Shown one piece after another: positions 19,446-28,917 of a stretch of 64,000 bases of DNA. The notes beneath the pieces are model-generated. The model was given only the letters and a program-made list of their open reading frames with translations, was not told the DNA's origin and ran no database searches. The DNA lies in the NCBI GenBank assembly GCA_028285625.1, contig JANQOX010000019.1, positions 124,001-188,000 of the forward strand, given 5' to 3'. Position 1 is the first letter of the stretch. Every line of letters starts with the position of its first letter. This DNA comes from Myxococcota bacterium (GTDB lineage Bacteria > Myxococcota_A > UBA9160 > UBA6930). Made by a program: the position numbers and the translations under genes.

Positions 19446-20999
19446 CTAGAGCGCCTCTTTGACCACTCCGGCGCTGCGGTGGGCCAGGGCCATGCCGGTG
19501 AACATGGGGTTGACCGAGGTGCAGCGCGGGAAGATGCCGGTGTCGGCGAGCCACAGGTTGTCGAGGTCGTGGCAGCGGCCAAACTCGTCCACTACCCCCT
19601 GGCTCGGGTCGCCGTGCATGCGGGTCGAGCAGAACGCGTGGGTCGAAGCGTTCACGAAGTCGCCGGCGGCAAACTCGCGGGTCTGCAGGACGCGCGCCTC
19701 GTCGAGCGAGTGCATCTCTTCGGCCACGCCGTGGATGCCCGGCAAGACCTTGTGCGCGCCGGCCGCGAACAGCAGTTCGGCCAGCACCCACGACGCATGG
19801 CCGAGGACCTGCACGTCCTGGGGGTCGAAACGCCAGCGCAGCGACGGGTTCATCGAACGACCCCGCCGCGCGCGGACCTCGCCCGTGGAGTTGTGACACG
19901 AGGCGATGGCGTCGAAGATCGACGCGCGAGAGAGCTCGGCCAGGCGCCGCTTCAGGTCGTGCCCGAACCCCGGCATGCGGACGCCGAACACGCCGGGCGG
20001 CGCCCAGAGCGTCTCGAGCTTGAAGCCATCGCGCAGGTAGTGGAGCGACTGGTAGCCCTGGGTGGCACCGAAGTACGGCTGCACGGGGTCGGGAAAGACG
20101 CCGATGGTCGCGGTGCCGGGATGGAACTGGAGGTTGCGCCCGACCTGACCGGAGCCATTCGCCAGATTGCCGCTCTTCTGGAGAATCACCGGCGTCGCCA
20201 TCACACCCGCCGCCAGCACGACGGCACGGGCTTCCACCTCGAAGCGCGCGCCCGGCTTGCCCGTGAACGGCGCCACGATCTGGCCGGCCACGCCCGTCAC
20301 GCGCCGTCCCTGCGCGCGCACCTCCTGCACCTGGACGGACGTGAGCACCCGGGCGCCAGCGCGAATGGCGGCCGGCACGTAGCTCAGGTCCATGGACTGC
20401 TTGGCGCGCGCGCGACAGCCGGTGAAGCACTCGCCGCTGCCCACGCAGCCGCGCACGTTGCGCGCGATGGGCTCGCTCGAGATGCCCAGGGCGTCGCAGC
20501 CCTGGCGAAACAGCAGGTTCCGGTCGCCCTGGACGTCGTCGGGCGTGGGTGCGATGCCGAGAAAGTCCGCGACGGCGTCGTAGTGCGGGTCGAGCGCCTC
20601 GCGCCCGGTGTGCTCGAGATCGAAGTTGCTTCGCCACGCCTCGAACACGAACTCGGGCGGCCGCGCACAGATGGCCGAGTTCACGACCGAGCCGCCGCCG
20701 AGCACGTTGGCCTGCATGGTCGTGAGTAGCGTGCCGCGCGTGGCGCGCAGCCCGCTCTCGCGCATGGTGCGCACCATCGAGGTGGCGCCATCGAGCGCGA
20801 AGTCGTCCGGCGTATAGGGCGGGCCCTCCTCGAGGAGCACCACGTCGAGCCCCGCTGCGGCCAGTTCGTACGCCATCACCGAGCCGCACGGCCCAGATCC
20901 GACGACCACCACGTCACAGCGCTCCCGCACGTCGCCGTCGTACTGCGCGAAGACGCGCACCTGCCCGGCGGCGCCCTCCTCCGGCGCGGCCACGCTCAC
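19446..20999 (-). CDS. GMC-family FAD oxidoreductase, large subunit
   Basis: A 517-residue flavoprotein of the glucose-methanol-choline family. The N-terminal dinucleotide fold is DVVVVGSGPCGSVMAYELA. GMC signatures include NVLGGGSVVNSAI, AAGVMATPVILQKSG and a C-terminal DTGIFPRCTSVNPMFTGMALAHR. The cysteine-rich GCVGSGECFTGCRARAK is typical of the branch with cholesterol oxidases and long-chain alcohol dehydrogenases. The start is GTG at 20999, overlapping the TGA of the small-subunit-like gene (GTGA), so the two are coupled. Membrane-linked dehydrogenation of an alcohol, sterol or sugar is inferred. Confidence 0.83.
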   Translation of the reverse strand: MSVAAPEEGAAGQVRVFAQYDGDVRERCDVVVVGSGPCGSVMAYELAAAGLDVVLLEEGPPYTPDDFALDGATSMVRTMRESGLRATRGTLLTTMQANVLGGGSVVNSAICARPPEFVFEAWRSNFDLEHTGREALDPHYDAVADFLGIAPTPDDVQGDRNLLFRQGCDALGISSEPIARNVRGCVGSGECFTGCRARAKQSMDLSYVPAAIRAGARVLTSVQVQEVRAQGRRVTGVAGQIVAPFTGKPGARFEVEARAVVLAAGVMATPVILQKSGNLANGSGQVGRNLQFHPGTATIGVFPDPVQPYFGATQGYQSLHYLRDGFKLETLWAPPGVFGVRMPGFGHDLKRRLAELSRASIFDAIASCHNSTGEVRARRGRSMNPSLRWRFDPQDVQVLGHASWVLAELLFAAGAHKVLPGIHGVAEEMHSLDEARVLQTREFAAGDFVNASTHAFCSTRMHGDPSQGVVDEFGRCHDLDNLWLADTGIFPRCTSVNPMFTGMALAHRSAGVVKEAL

Positions 21000-21667
21000 G
21001 ACGCGCTTCCATCCGCACGCGGGGCGTAGTCGGGGTGCAGCGGCGCGTCGAGGGCGAGCACGCGGGCGGCACCGGGCGGCGTGAGATCCTCCCGTCGGTA
21101 GCGGATCGCTTCGGGGCCGCGGCCCACGGGCGGGTACAGCAGGTCCGCCTCGACCACCGGGCTGTCGATGGCGCGCGGGGCCAACCCCACCTGCCGCAGC
21201 ACCGAGGGGTCGGCGAAGTAGCCCATGGCCAGGATCGCGCGCAGGCTCGTGAACACGAGCCGCCGCGGGGGGAGCCGGCTGGTGCGCCAACCGTCGAGCC
21301 AGGCCGTACGCTGCTCGGGCGAGAGCGCCGAGAAGCGGCGCCAGCCTGCCGGCCCGGGCGCCCAGAATGCGATCGTCGCGTGCTCGACCAGGAAGAACAG
21401 CAGGCGCATCAGCAGACCGACGGGCCCGGGCAGCGACGCGACGTAGCGGTCGGTGTAGGCCGGAATCCCCGCTTCGCTGCCCGACTCCGCGATCGCGCCT
21501 CCGGGCGGATAGAGCGTGTCCGAGGCCGCGGTCAGGAAGCCGAGTTCGCGCCGCGAGAGCCGCTGCGGCGGCTCCGCCGGCTGGGGATGGCCCCCGAAGA
21601 CGCGCCACAGGCCCGCGGCCACGAGGCCCGCCCCGAGGATCCAGGCGACGGCTTGTCCGAGCGGCAT
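20996..21667 (-). CDS. GMC dehydrogenase partner, gluconate-2-dehydrogenase subunit-3-like
   Basis: A 223-residue protein with an N-terminal membrane helix (about residues 4-24) followed by RRELGFLTAASDTLYPPGG and AGIPAYTDRYVASLP, the pattern of the gluconate 2-dehydrogenase subunit 3 family that escorts and anchors GMC dehydrogenases. The rest is helical, with many Trp, Arg and Pro. Its stop overlaps the start of the GMC large subunit, supporting a two-subunit complex. TAACCT lies 6 bases before the ATG, so the message may be leaderless. Confidence 0.75.
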   Translation of the reverse strand: MPLGQAVAWILGAGLVAAGLWRVFGGHPQPAEPPQRLSRRELGFLTAASDTLYPPGGAIAESGSEAGIPAYTDRYVASLPGPVGLLMRLLFFLVEHATIAFWAPGPAGWRRFSALSPEQRTAWLDGWRTSRLPPRRLVFTSLRAILAMGYFADPSVLRQVGLAPRAIDSPVVEADLLYPPVGRGPEAIRYRREDLTPPGAARVLALDAPLHPDYAPRADGSAS

Positions 21668-21673
21668 CTTGGG

Positions 21674-21679
21674 AGGTTA
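21674..21679 (-). promoter_or_regulatory. -10 box for leaderless GMC operon transcript
   Basis: On the minus strand TAACCT is followed by CCCAAG and the ATG at 21667, with no Shine-Dalgarno. Confidence 0.42.
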
Positions 21680-21741
21680 ACCCACCGACGCGCGTGGGTT
21701 CGGGTCGTGTCGGCATCTCAAGTGGATCGCCCACCGGGCCG

Positions 21742-23220
21742 ATGCGCGGAGCGATGGGGCTCGCGTCTGCCGTCACGGCCGCGTTTGCGGTGGTCGCCCT
21801 CTGCACGGCGATCTTCAACTTCTGGCTGTTCCTGAAACGGCGCCAGGAGCGCGCACACCTGTGGCTGGCGATCGCCGCCATGGGCATCGTGATCCTCAGC
21901 GCCGGAAGCGCGCTGATCTACGAGTCCAACGACCTCGCGCGATCGATCGAGATCCAGGTCGCGCAGCTGAACGCCGCGGTCCTGCTGATCGTCGGCTTCC
22001 AGCGGTTCAGCCGCCACTTCCTCAAGGTCACGTTCCGGCGTCTCGAGCTGGCCACGTACGCCTACACCGCGGGGCTGGTCGTGGCGTTCAACCTCTCGCC
22101 CGAGCTGATGCTCCGGCCCGTGGCCGAGCTGCGCGAGATCTCGCTGTTCGGTCAGAGCTACGTCCAGGCGCCGCTCACCCCCCTGGCCATGGTGCTGCTC
22201 GCGGGCCTGCTGGTGGCGCTCGGGTCGCTCCTGCCCATCTACGGCCGGGAGATCCACCGCATCGACGTCAACGGGCGCGCCGTGTTCGGCGCGCTCTGCC
22301 TGTGGCTGTTGTGCGGCGTGAACGACGTGGCGGTGTCGGGGGGCCTGTATCCCGGCACCTACCTGATCGGCTTCGGCTACTGCGTGTTCGTGATCTTCTT
22401 CACGGCGATCCTGGTGGGTCGCTTCGTCGCCTCCATGGAGAAGGTCGAAGCGGCCGCGGGAACGCTGCAGCAGCTGGTGGATGCCCGCACCGAAGAGCTC
22501 CGCCAGAAGGACCTGGCCCTCGCCCACGGTGAGCGCATGGCCACGCTGGGCACCCTGGCCGCGGGTGTCGCCCACGAGATCAACAACCCCATCGCCTTCA
22601 TCTCGTCCAACCTGAACCAGCTCGCCGAAGCCTGGAAGGAGGGCGAGGCCGAGCCCGTCGAAGACCTGCTGACCGAGACGCGCGAAGGTGTGGACCGGAT
22701 TCGCGGAATCGTCCAGGAGCTGCTCACCCTGGCGCGGCGGGGCGACGGCGTGAGCGAGCCGCTCGACCTGCGTCAGGTCGTGCGCTCGGTGCTGCCGATC
22801 CTGCGGCACGAAGCGCGCAACCGCGCGCGCATCGAGCCCCTGCTCGGCGACGTGCCGCCGGTGTCGGGCGACGCGCGACTGCTCGGCCAGGTCGTCCTGA
22901 ACCTCGCACTCAATGGCCTGCACGCCATGCCCGAGGGCGACCCCCACGCGCATCGGCTCACCATCAAGACCGCCTTCGAAGACGGCAGCGCCTGGTTGAT
23001 CGTGCGCGACACCGGCACCGGAATTCCCGAAGACGTGCTGCCCCACATCTTCGACGCGTTCTTCACCACGAAGGATCAGGGCCAGGGCACGGGGTTGGGC
23101 CTGGCCGTCACCAACCAGATCGTGTCGCGCCACCGCGGGCGGCTCGACGTGGAGACCGGCCCCGACGGCACGGCGGTCACGGTGGAGCTTCCGCCGTGCG
23201 AGCCCGAGACCGACGCCTAG
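21742..23220 (+). CDS. membrane sensor histidine kinase
   Basis: A 492-residue kinase. Residues 1-230 hold about seven membrane helices, a multi-pass sensor with no large extracytoplasmic domain. A coiled coil (about 232-262) leads to the dimerisation helix, where H278 in LGTLAAGVAHEINNPIAF is the phosphorylated histidine. The ATPase domain shows the N box LNLALNGLHAMP, G1 DTGTGI, F box FDAFFTTK and G2 GTGLGLAV. No response regulator is adjacent, so it is an orphan and its target is unknown. The start is ATG 21742 or the nearby in-frame ATG at 21754. Confidence 0.88.
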   Translation: MRGAMGLASAVTAAFAVVALCTAIFNFWLFLKRRQERAHLWLAIAAMGIVILSAGSALIYESNDLARSIEIQVAQLNAAVLLIVGFQRFSRHFLKVTFRRLELATYAYTAGLVVAFNLSPELMLRPVAELREISLFGQSYVQAPLTPLAMVLLAGLLVALGSLLPIYGREIHRIDVNGRAVFGALCLWLLCGVNDVAVSGGLYPGTYLIGFGYCVFVIFFTAILVGRFVASMEKVEAAAGTLQQLVDARTEELRQKDLALAHGERMATLGTLAAGVAHEINNPIAFISSNLNQLAEAWKEGEAEPVEDLLTETREGVDRIRGIVQELLTLARRGDGVSEPLDLRQVVRSVLPILRHEARNRARIEPLLGDVPPVSGDARLLGQVVLNLALNGLHAMPEGDPHAHRLTIKTAFEDGSAWLIVRDTGTGIPEDVLPHIFDAFFTTKDQGQGTGLGLAVTNQIVSRHRGRLDVETGPDGTAVTVELPPCEPETDA

Positions 23221-23254
23221 CGATCGCGCGGAGCCGACGCCCGCTCGCCCCCCG

Positions 23255-25012
23255 CTACGCCGGCCGCGCGATCGCCTCGCAGTGGGCCTTCAGGTCTTCG
23301 TGGGAAACCCCTTCGCGCGCGAGCGCCAGCGCGGCACGCAGCCGGATCGCGTGGAAGACCACGGCGGAAAGCAGGATCCCGGCGGCGGCGATCGCGAGCA
23401 CGCCCAACGCGCCGGGCTCGCCGGAGAGGTCGGCGACCTCGCGCCAGGCGAGCCCCACGGCCGCCAGGAACGCGAGCACGCTGCCCGCCATGGCGAGCGC
23501 ACAGTCGCGGCGCAGGCCCGGCGCCCCTCGATCCCGGGCACGCCGGAGCTCGCCGGCCGAGAAGTGATCGAGCAGCCAGCCCGTCTCTTCGGATACCGGG
23601 CGCAACCCGGGGGGTGCGAGCACGCGCCCGTCGAGCGGGTCTTCGGCCAGCTCGCCCCGGGCGTGGCGCTCGATGCCATCCTGGATGCGCCGGTGGATCT
23701 CCTCGGTGATCGGAAACCGCCAGGCGATCACGAGGGCCAGGCCCGCGAAGGCGGCAGGCACGAGCCCCACCAGGGCACGCAGGGCGAACAGCACCTCTTC
23801 GGACTGCGGCACGTTCGGCTGGTACCCCATGGCGTGCAGCACGGCGAGCGGGACGGCGGCGCCCGGGATCGCCACGAGCTTCGGAAACAGCGCCCAGAGC
23901 GCGCCGTACTGGGCCTCGCGCCGCTTGCCGGTGTGCAGCTCGTCGTAGTCGATCACATCGGCCTGGATCGACGGCGTGAGCAGCAGCTGCCCCCCGAAGG
24001 CCACGCCCGCGAAGGCGAACAGCGCGATGCCGATGGCGACGTCGCCCGCCCCCAGGAAGAACGCGGCCCCCAGGGAGGCGACCGACATCGCATAGGCGAG
24101 CAGCCACATGAGCCGCTTGCCGAACCGCCGCGAGAGCACCACGAACGCCGGGATCGAGGCGAGCGCCGCAGCAAAGTGGGACGTGGCGCCGATCGTGGTC
24201 CAGAACACGACGCCCTCGGGCTGGATCACATAGGCGATGAAGAACGGCAATAGCGTCCCGGGCATTGCGGCGGTCACGCTTCCCACCACGTAGCTCGTGA
24301 GCAGGATGCGAAACGGCCGGTTGCGCAACGCGCGGCGGACCCCGGGCACGAACGGGTTCGACGGGCGCGTGGCGAACTCGGCGCGCTCGCGCAGGCGAAC
24401 CGTCGCGAAGGCGCCGAGCCCCACGAGGACCAGGCCGTAGCTCACGCCCATGGCGGCATAGGCCGCGCGCTCGGAGGCGAGCAGGCCGGTCAACAGGCCC
24501 GGTGTCGCCGCCGCGATGATCGTGCCGGCCAGGGCGAACGACTCGCGCCAGCCGAACAGGCTCGAACGCTCGTGGTAGTCGAGCGTCAGTTCCGGGCCGA
24601 GCGCGTTGTAGGGGATGGAGAAGATCGTGTAGCAGACGAAGTAGAGCAGGAAGGCCACGCCGAACCAGAGCACCGCGTCGGCCTGATCCAGGCCGGGCCA
24701 CGGCGAGAACAGCGCGGCGAACGACAACGCCAGCAGCGGCGCGCCCACCGCCAGGTAGGGGCGCCGACGGCCCCAGCGGGTGCGGGTGCGGTCGGTGAGC
24801 CAGCCCATCAGCGGGTCGGTGATCGCATCGAAGGCCCGCGCCAGCGCGATCGCCAGGGCCAGATAGCCGAGCGGCACGAGCACCACGTCGGCGTAGAACT
24901 TGTTCATGTACATGAACACGGGCACCGACATGGCGGCGGTGGCGAGTGTGGGCGCGGCGTAGGCGAGCTTGACCGACGTGGCCAGGCGCTCCGTGCTGGA
25001 GCGGGGTTCCAA
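23255..25012 (-). CDS. GPH-family sugar:cation symporter with C-terminal extension
   Basis: A 585-residue transporter of the glycoside-pentoside-hexuronide family in the major facilitator superfamily. KLAYAAPTLATAAMSVPVFMYMNKFY near the start, RAFDAITDPLMGWLTDRTRTRWGRRRPY in the 2-3 loop, and later ADVIDYDELHTGKRREAQYGA are family signatures. About 12 helices end near residue 455; an extra 130 residues add an amphipathic stretch and two more helices (AMAGSVLAFLAAVGLAW and LAIAAAGILLSAVVFHAI), longer than usual. The start is TTG at 25012; the frame is open back to the preceding stop. It lies in the same transcript as the crotonase upstream. Substrate unknown. Confidence 0.85.
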   Translation of the reverse strand: MEPRSSTERLATSVKLAYAAPTLATAAMSVPVFMYMNKFYADVVLVPLGYLALAIALARAFDAITDPLMGWLTDRTRTRWGRRRPYLAVGAPLLALSFAALFSPWPGLDQADAVLWFGVAFLLYFVCYTIFSIPYNALGPELTLDYHERSSLFGWRESFALAGTIIAAATPGLLTGLLASERAAYAAMGVSYGLVLVGLGAFATVRLRERAEFATRPSNPFVPGVRRALRNRPFRILLTSYVVGSVTAAMPGTLLPFFIAYVIQPEGVVFWTTIGATSHFAAALASIPAFVVLSRRFGKRLMWLLAYAMSVASLGAAFFLGAGDVAIGIALFAFAGVAFGGQLLLTPSIQADVIDYDELHTGKRREAQYGALWALFPKLVAIPGAAVPLAVLHAMGYQPNVPQSEEVLFALRALVGLVPAAFAGLALVIAWRFPITEEIHRRIQDGIERHARGELAEDPLDGRVLAPPGLRPVSEETGWLLDHFSAGELRRARDRGAPGLRRDCALAMAGSVLAFLAAVGLAWREVADLSGEPGALGVLAIAAAGILLSAVVFHAIRLRAALALAREGVSHEDLKAHCEAIARPA

Positions 25013-25034
25013 GGCGGTCTCCGTGGGCGCGGCG

Positions 25035-25076
25035 GTGGGCAGTGCTTCTCGAGGCGTGGACAGTTCTTCTCGAGCA
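25035..25076. repeat. 21-bp tandem duplication, intergenic
   Basis: Units 25035-25055 and 25056-25076 share CAGT, then CTTCTCGAG, then GTGG, and a third partial copy (GTGGGC) runs into the crotonase stop. On the minus strand it is open in the frame of both flanking genes, reading repeated RE and L residues. Confidence 0.65.
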
Positions 25077-25081
25077 GTGGG

Positions 25082-25942
25082 CTAGTCGTCTTCGTACGGG
25101 CGGTCGGACCACCAGGGGACGAAGTCGGGCAGGTCGGTCGAGGGCTTCATCGTGAACCGGGCGGGGCGCTTCTCGAGAAAGCTCTGCACGCCTTCGTAGG
25201 CATCGGGCGACGCCCCCATGGCGTGGATCGCCTGCGAGTCGATCTTGTGCGCTTCCATGGGATGGTCCGCTCCGAGCATGCGCCAGAGCAGTTGCCGTGA
25301 CAGTGCGATCGAGACCGCGCTGGTGTTGTCGGCCACCTCTCGCGCCAGGGCGCGGGCCTCGCCGAGCAGGTCGTCGTGCGGAATGACGCGCGACACCAAT
25401 CGCCCGCGCAGCGCTTCGTCGGCCGGGAAGACCCGCCCCGACATCACCCATTCCATGGCCTGGCTGATGCCCACGGCTCGGGGCAGGAACCACGAGCTGG
25501 CCGCCTCGGGCACGATGCCGCGGCGTGCGAAGACGAAACCGAACCGCGCGCGGTCGCTGGCCAGGCGCACGTCCATGGCGAGGGTCATGGTGGCACCGAC
25601 CCCGACCGCGGGCCCGTTGATCGCCGCGATGATGGGCTTTTTCATCTCGAACAGGCGCAGGGTGAGCCGCCCGCCACCGTCGCGGGGCACCCCCGTCTCG
25701 ACGCCCGCTGCGGCCGAGTCGAAGGTGGCGCCTCCGCCACCCAGATCGGCGCCTGCGCAGTAGCCGCGGCCCGACCCGGTGAAGATCAGTACGCGCACGG
25801 CGTCGTCCGCATCGGCCTCGTCGAGCAGGGCGAGCAGCTCGTCGAGCATGGTCTGGTCGAGCGCGTTGAGGCGGTCGGGCCGGTGGAGCGTCACGGTGAG
25901 GACGCCGTCCTCGAGCTCGGTCAGCAGGGTCTCGTAGGCCAC
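25082..25942 (-). CDS. enoyl-CoA hydratase/isomerase
   Basis: A 286-residue crotonase. The oxyanion hole comes from FTGSGRGYCAGADLGG and INGPAVGVGATMTLAMD; a glutamate at the catalytic position is in RRGIVPEAASSWFLPR. The C-terminal helix region SFLEKRPARFTMKPS is typical of hydratases in fatty acid or aromatic side-chain breakdown. The start is GTG at 25942 with GGAGGT before it. It leads a transcript that continues into the GPH transporter 69 bases on. A good -10 (TATGAT) lies upstream. Confidence 0.88.
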   Translation of the reverse strand: MAYETLLTELEDGVLTVTLHRPDRLNALDQTMLDELLALLDEADADDAVRVLIFTGSGRGYCAGADLGGGGATFDSAAAGVETGVPRDGGGRLTLRLFEMKKPIIAAINGPAVGVGATMTLAMDVRLASDRARFGFVFARRGIVPEAASSWFLPRAVGISQAMEWVMSGRVFPADEALRGRLVSRVIPHDDLLGEARALAREVADNTSAVSIALSRQLLWRMLGADHPMEAHKIDSQAIHAMGASPDAYEGVQSFLEKRPARFTMKPSTDLPDFVPWWSDRPYEDD

Positions 25943-25965
25943 GGCACCTCCAGCGCGGAGGCCCG

Positions 25966-25971
25966 ATCATA
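25966..25971 (-). promoter_or_regulatory. -10 box for the crotonase-transporter operon
   Basis: TATGAT on the minus strand is close to the sigma-70 consensus. The leader would be about 17 bases and carries the GGAGGT site. No clear -35. Confidence 0.4.
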
Positions 25972-26048
25972 GCTGCCGGCCCCGTTGCCGCCGGGAGCCG
26001 ACCGGGCCCCGTCCGACGGAGACTCAAGCCCATCGCCCCGATCGACCG

Positions 26049-26696
26049 ATGCAGAGGACGATGAGTCATGCCATCGACCTCGACGAACGACCGCCGCCCA
26101 AGACCCCCGAAGAGCGCTTCGAGCGCGCCCTCGGCGACCGCGTACTGGAGGCCGGGCTCGTGACGGCCGACGAGCTGAAGGAGGCCGCGCGGCACCGCAA
26201 GGCGCGCGGCGTCCGCCTGTCTACCGCGCTGCACGCCCTCGGCCTGATGGACGAGGTGCGCCTGCGAAAGGTGTGCGGCGAAGTGCTCAAGACGCCCGCC
26301 CTCCCCGGCCGCGACGTGGTCGCCGGCGCGCGCGAGCTCGGCGACGTGCTGCCGGTCGAGGACGCGGTGAGCCTGCGCGTGATCCCGTTCGCCAAGGTCC
26401 AGGGCACCCTTCTGATCGCGACGGCCGAGCCCTGGCGGCTGGCGCTGCTGGACGACCTGGCGAGCCGCACGCGGCTCGAGGTGAAGGCCCGCTTCCTGGA
26501 CGAAGGCCCCCTGGCCCTCGCCCTCGAAGAACTCCACGAGGTGCCGGCCGATCCGCAGTTCCACGAAGAGCCCGCGCGCCGCGAGCGCGCGGCACCGGCC
26601 GCGGTGGCCCGCACCACACGCGAGCGGGCGGCCCAGCGCGAGGAGACCTCGGAGCTGATGAGCGAGTCGACGTTCGACGAGCTCTACCGGCGCTAG
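26049..26696 (+). CDS. stand-alone MshEN (GspE/PilB N-terminal) domain protein
   Basis: A 215-residue protein. Residues 20-160 match the N-terminal domain of type II secretion and pilus ATPases: GDRVLEAGLVTADELKEAARHRKARGVRLSTAL, then LGDVLPVEDAVSLRVIPFAKVQGTLLIATAEP. In MshE this domain binds cyclic di-GMP, so a second-messenger sensor role is possible. No ATPase domain follows; the tail is a charged helix ending MSESTFDELYRR. ATG at 26049 and 26061 are both possible starts; AGAGGA before the second is slightly too close. It precedes the aldolase operon by 95 bases on the same strand, but a link is unproven. Confidence 0.65.
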   Translation: MQRTMSHAIDLDERPPPKTPEERFERALGDRVLEAGLVTADELKEAARHRKARGVRLSTALHALGLMDEVRLRKVCGEVLKTPALPGRDVVAGARELGDVLPVEDAVSLRVIPFAKVQGTLLIATAEPWRLALLDDLASRTRLEVKARFLDEGPLALALEELHEVPADPQFHEEPARRERAAPAAVARTTRERAAQREETSELMSESTFDELYRR

Positions 26697-26791
26697 CCGG
26701 GTTCGAAGCCCGGCGGCCCGCACCACCCGCGTTAAGCTCCCCGATCGATCGCGATCCGCCCCGCCTGCATGGGCCGGCTCGGGGAGACCCC

Positions 26792-28828
26792 ATGAGAAAC
26801 GCCTACGACGCTTCGGCTGCCGACGCCCTGGTGGCGCAGCACCCCGAGCTTGCCGAGGCGCTGGTTCGCCGTATCCACACCTCGCGGCTGCTGGGCGGCG
26901 ACCCCGACCTGGTGCTCCACGGTGGCGGCAACACCTCCGTGAAGCTTCGGCAGCCGGACCTGCTGGGTCGCGATCGCGAGGTGCTCTGCATCAAGGGGAG
27001 CGGTCACGACCTCGCGCACATCGGGCCCGACGGCTTTGCGCCCCTCGACCTCGAAGGCCTGCGTGCGCTGCGCGCGCTCGACGCGCTCTCGGACGAGGCC
27101 ATGGAGAACGCACTGCTCGTCCACCGGCTGGATGCCCGGGCGCCATCGCCCTCGGTGGAGACGCTGCTGCACGCGTTCCTTCCGAGCGCGTACGTCGACC
27201 ACACCCACGCCGATGCGATCCTGGTGCTGTCGAACGGCCCCGACCCGGAGGCTCACCTCGCCCTGGCCCTGGGCCCGCGCGTAGCCCTGCTGCCCTACAC
27301 CATGCCGGGTCTCGGTCTCGCCAAGCAGGTGGGGGACGCCTACGACGCCGCCTCGGGCGAACTCGACGCGATCGTGAGCCTGCAGCACGGCGTCTTCACG
27401 TTCGGCGACGACGCCGAGACCGCCTACACGCGCATGATCGACTGCGTGACGCGCGCCGAGCGCTTCCTCAGCGAACGCGGCGCCGACCCCGAGGTGCCGT
27501 CGACCCCGCCGCTCGATCGCCTGCGTGCCGCGCGGCTGGTTCAGACCCTGCGCGGCGCCACCGCCGAACGTGAGGACGGCGGCAGCACGCACAGACGGGC
27601 CGCGCGGGTACGCGCGAGCGAAGAGGCACTGCACGCGGCCTCCGACCCGGCCGCCGCCGAGCACTGCGCGTCCGGCGTGCTCACGCCCGACCACGCCATC
27701 CGCACCGGCAATCGCGTGCTCTACCTACCGGCGGTCGCCGAGGACGACGAAGCGCTGCGCGCATCCATCGACGAGGCGCTCGCCGCCTTCGGGCCCGAGG
27801 GCGCCCGCCCCGACCTGGCCCTCGCGCCGGGAGTCGGGCTCGTGGCCCTCGGCAAGACGCCGCGCGACGCCACGATCGCCGCCGACATCGGCGACCACAC
27901 GCTTCGCGCCAAGCGCATGGCGACCGCGCTCGGGGGCTACGTGCCCATCGACGCCGGGCACGTGGCCGACATGGAGCACTGGAGCCTTCAGCGCAAGAAG
28001 CTCGGCGGCGCGGGTGCGACCCCGCTCGTCGGCCAGGTGGCCTTCGTCACGGGTGCGGGTGGGGCCATCGGCGCGGGCATCGCCGAGCGCCTGCTGGCCG
28101 CCGGTGCGAGCGTGGCCATCTCGGACGTGGACGCCGAGCGGCTCGAGACCGTGCGCAGCCTGCTCGCCGACGCCCACGGCGACGACCGCCTGCTGGCCCG
28201 GACCTGCGACGTCACCGATCTGGCGGCGGTCGAAGACGCGTACGTCGACGTCTCCCTGGCGTTCGGGGGGATCGACGTGCTGGTGCCGAACGCCGGGGTC
28301 GCCCACGTCGCACCGCTCGAAGAGCTCGACCCTGCGCGCTTCCAGGCCGTGATCGGCGTGAACCTGATGGGCACCTTCCACGTGATCCGCGCGGCCATCC
28401 CGATCTTCCGGCGGCAGGGCAGCGGCGGCAACGTCGTGCTGATCAGCAGCAAGAACGTACCCGACCCGGGCGCGGCCTTCGGCGCCTACAGCGCCTCGAA
28501 GGCCGGCGCGCACCAGGTGGCCAAGATCGCCGCCCTCGAGCTGGCGCCGATCGGCGTGCGCGTGAACATGGTGAACCCCGACGCCGTCTTCGGCGACGCA
28601 CGGGTCTCGTCCGGCCTCTGGGACGTGGTGGGCCCCGACCGGATGCGCTCGCGCGGGCTCGACCCCGAGGGCCTTCGGGACTACTACCGGGAGCGAAACC
28701 TCTTGAAGGTGCAGGTGCTGGCCGAACACGTCGGCAATGCGGTGGTCTTCTTCGCTTCGGAGCTGACGCCGACGACGGGCGCGAGCTTCCCCGTGGACGG
28801 TGGCGTACCTTCCGCGTTTCCCCGCTAG
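26792..28828 (+). CDS. bifunctional class II aldolase / short-chain dehydrogenase
   Basis: A 678-residue fusion. Residues 1-395 are a class II aldolase domain with HGGGNTSVK, CIKGSGHDLAHIG and the zinc histidines in YVDHTHADAIL. Residues 410-678 are a short-chain dehydrogenase with VTGAGGAIGAGIAE, VPNAGVA and the catalytic YSASK. This is the layout of rhamnulose-1-phosphate aldolase/lactaldehyde dehydrogenase fusions used in deoxy-sugar breakdown. GGGGAG precedes the ATG by 5 bases. It is followed closely by a VOC protein and an LsrF-type enzyme, so all three may handle one sugar or sugar-phosphate. No kinase, isomerase or transporter of the usual rhamnose pathway is present. Confidence 0.82.
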   Translation: MRNAYDASAADALVAQHPELAEALVRRIHTSRLLGGDPDLVLHGGGNTSVKLRQPDLLGRDREVLCIKGSGHDLAHIGPDGFAPLDLEGLRALRALDALSDEAMENALLVHRLDARAPSPSVETLLHAFLPSAYVDHTHADAILVLSNGPDPEAHLALALGPRVALLPYTMPGLGLAKQVGDAYDAASGELDAIVSLQHGVFTFGDDAETAYTRMIDCVTRAERFLSERGADPEVPSTPPLDRLRAARLVQTLRGATAEREDGGSTHRRAARVRASEEALHAASDPAAAEHCASGVLTPDHAIRTGNRVLYLPAVAEDDEALRASIDEALAAFGPEGARPDLALAPGVGLVALGKTPRDATIAADIGDHTLRAKRMATALGGYVPIDAGHVADMEHWSLQRKKLGGAGATPLVGQVAFVTGAGGAIGAGIAERLLAAGASVAISDVDAERLETVRSLLADAHGDDRLLARTCDVTDLAAVEDAYVDVSLAFGGIDVLVPNAGVAHVAPLEELDPARFQAVIGVNLMGTFHVIRAAIPIFRRQGSGGNVVLISSKNVPDPGAAFGAYSASKAGAHQVAKIAALELAPIGVRVNMVNPDAVFGDARVSSGLWDVVGPDRMRSRGLDPEGLRDYYRERNLLKVQVLAEHVGNAVVFFASELTPTTGASFPVDGGVPSAFPR

Positions 28829-28917
28829 CTGCGTACCTGCCGCACCCTCCCGCCGCGGGCCCGCCAGGGGCGACGCCCCGGCCACCCGGGGCGGGCAACG
28901 AGGAGCCGACACGCGAG

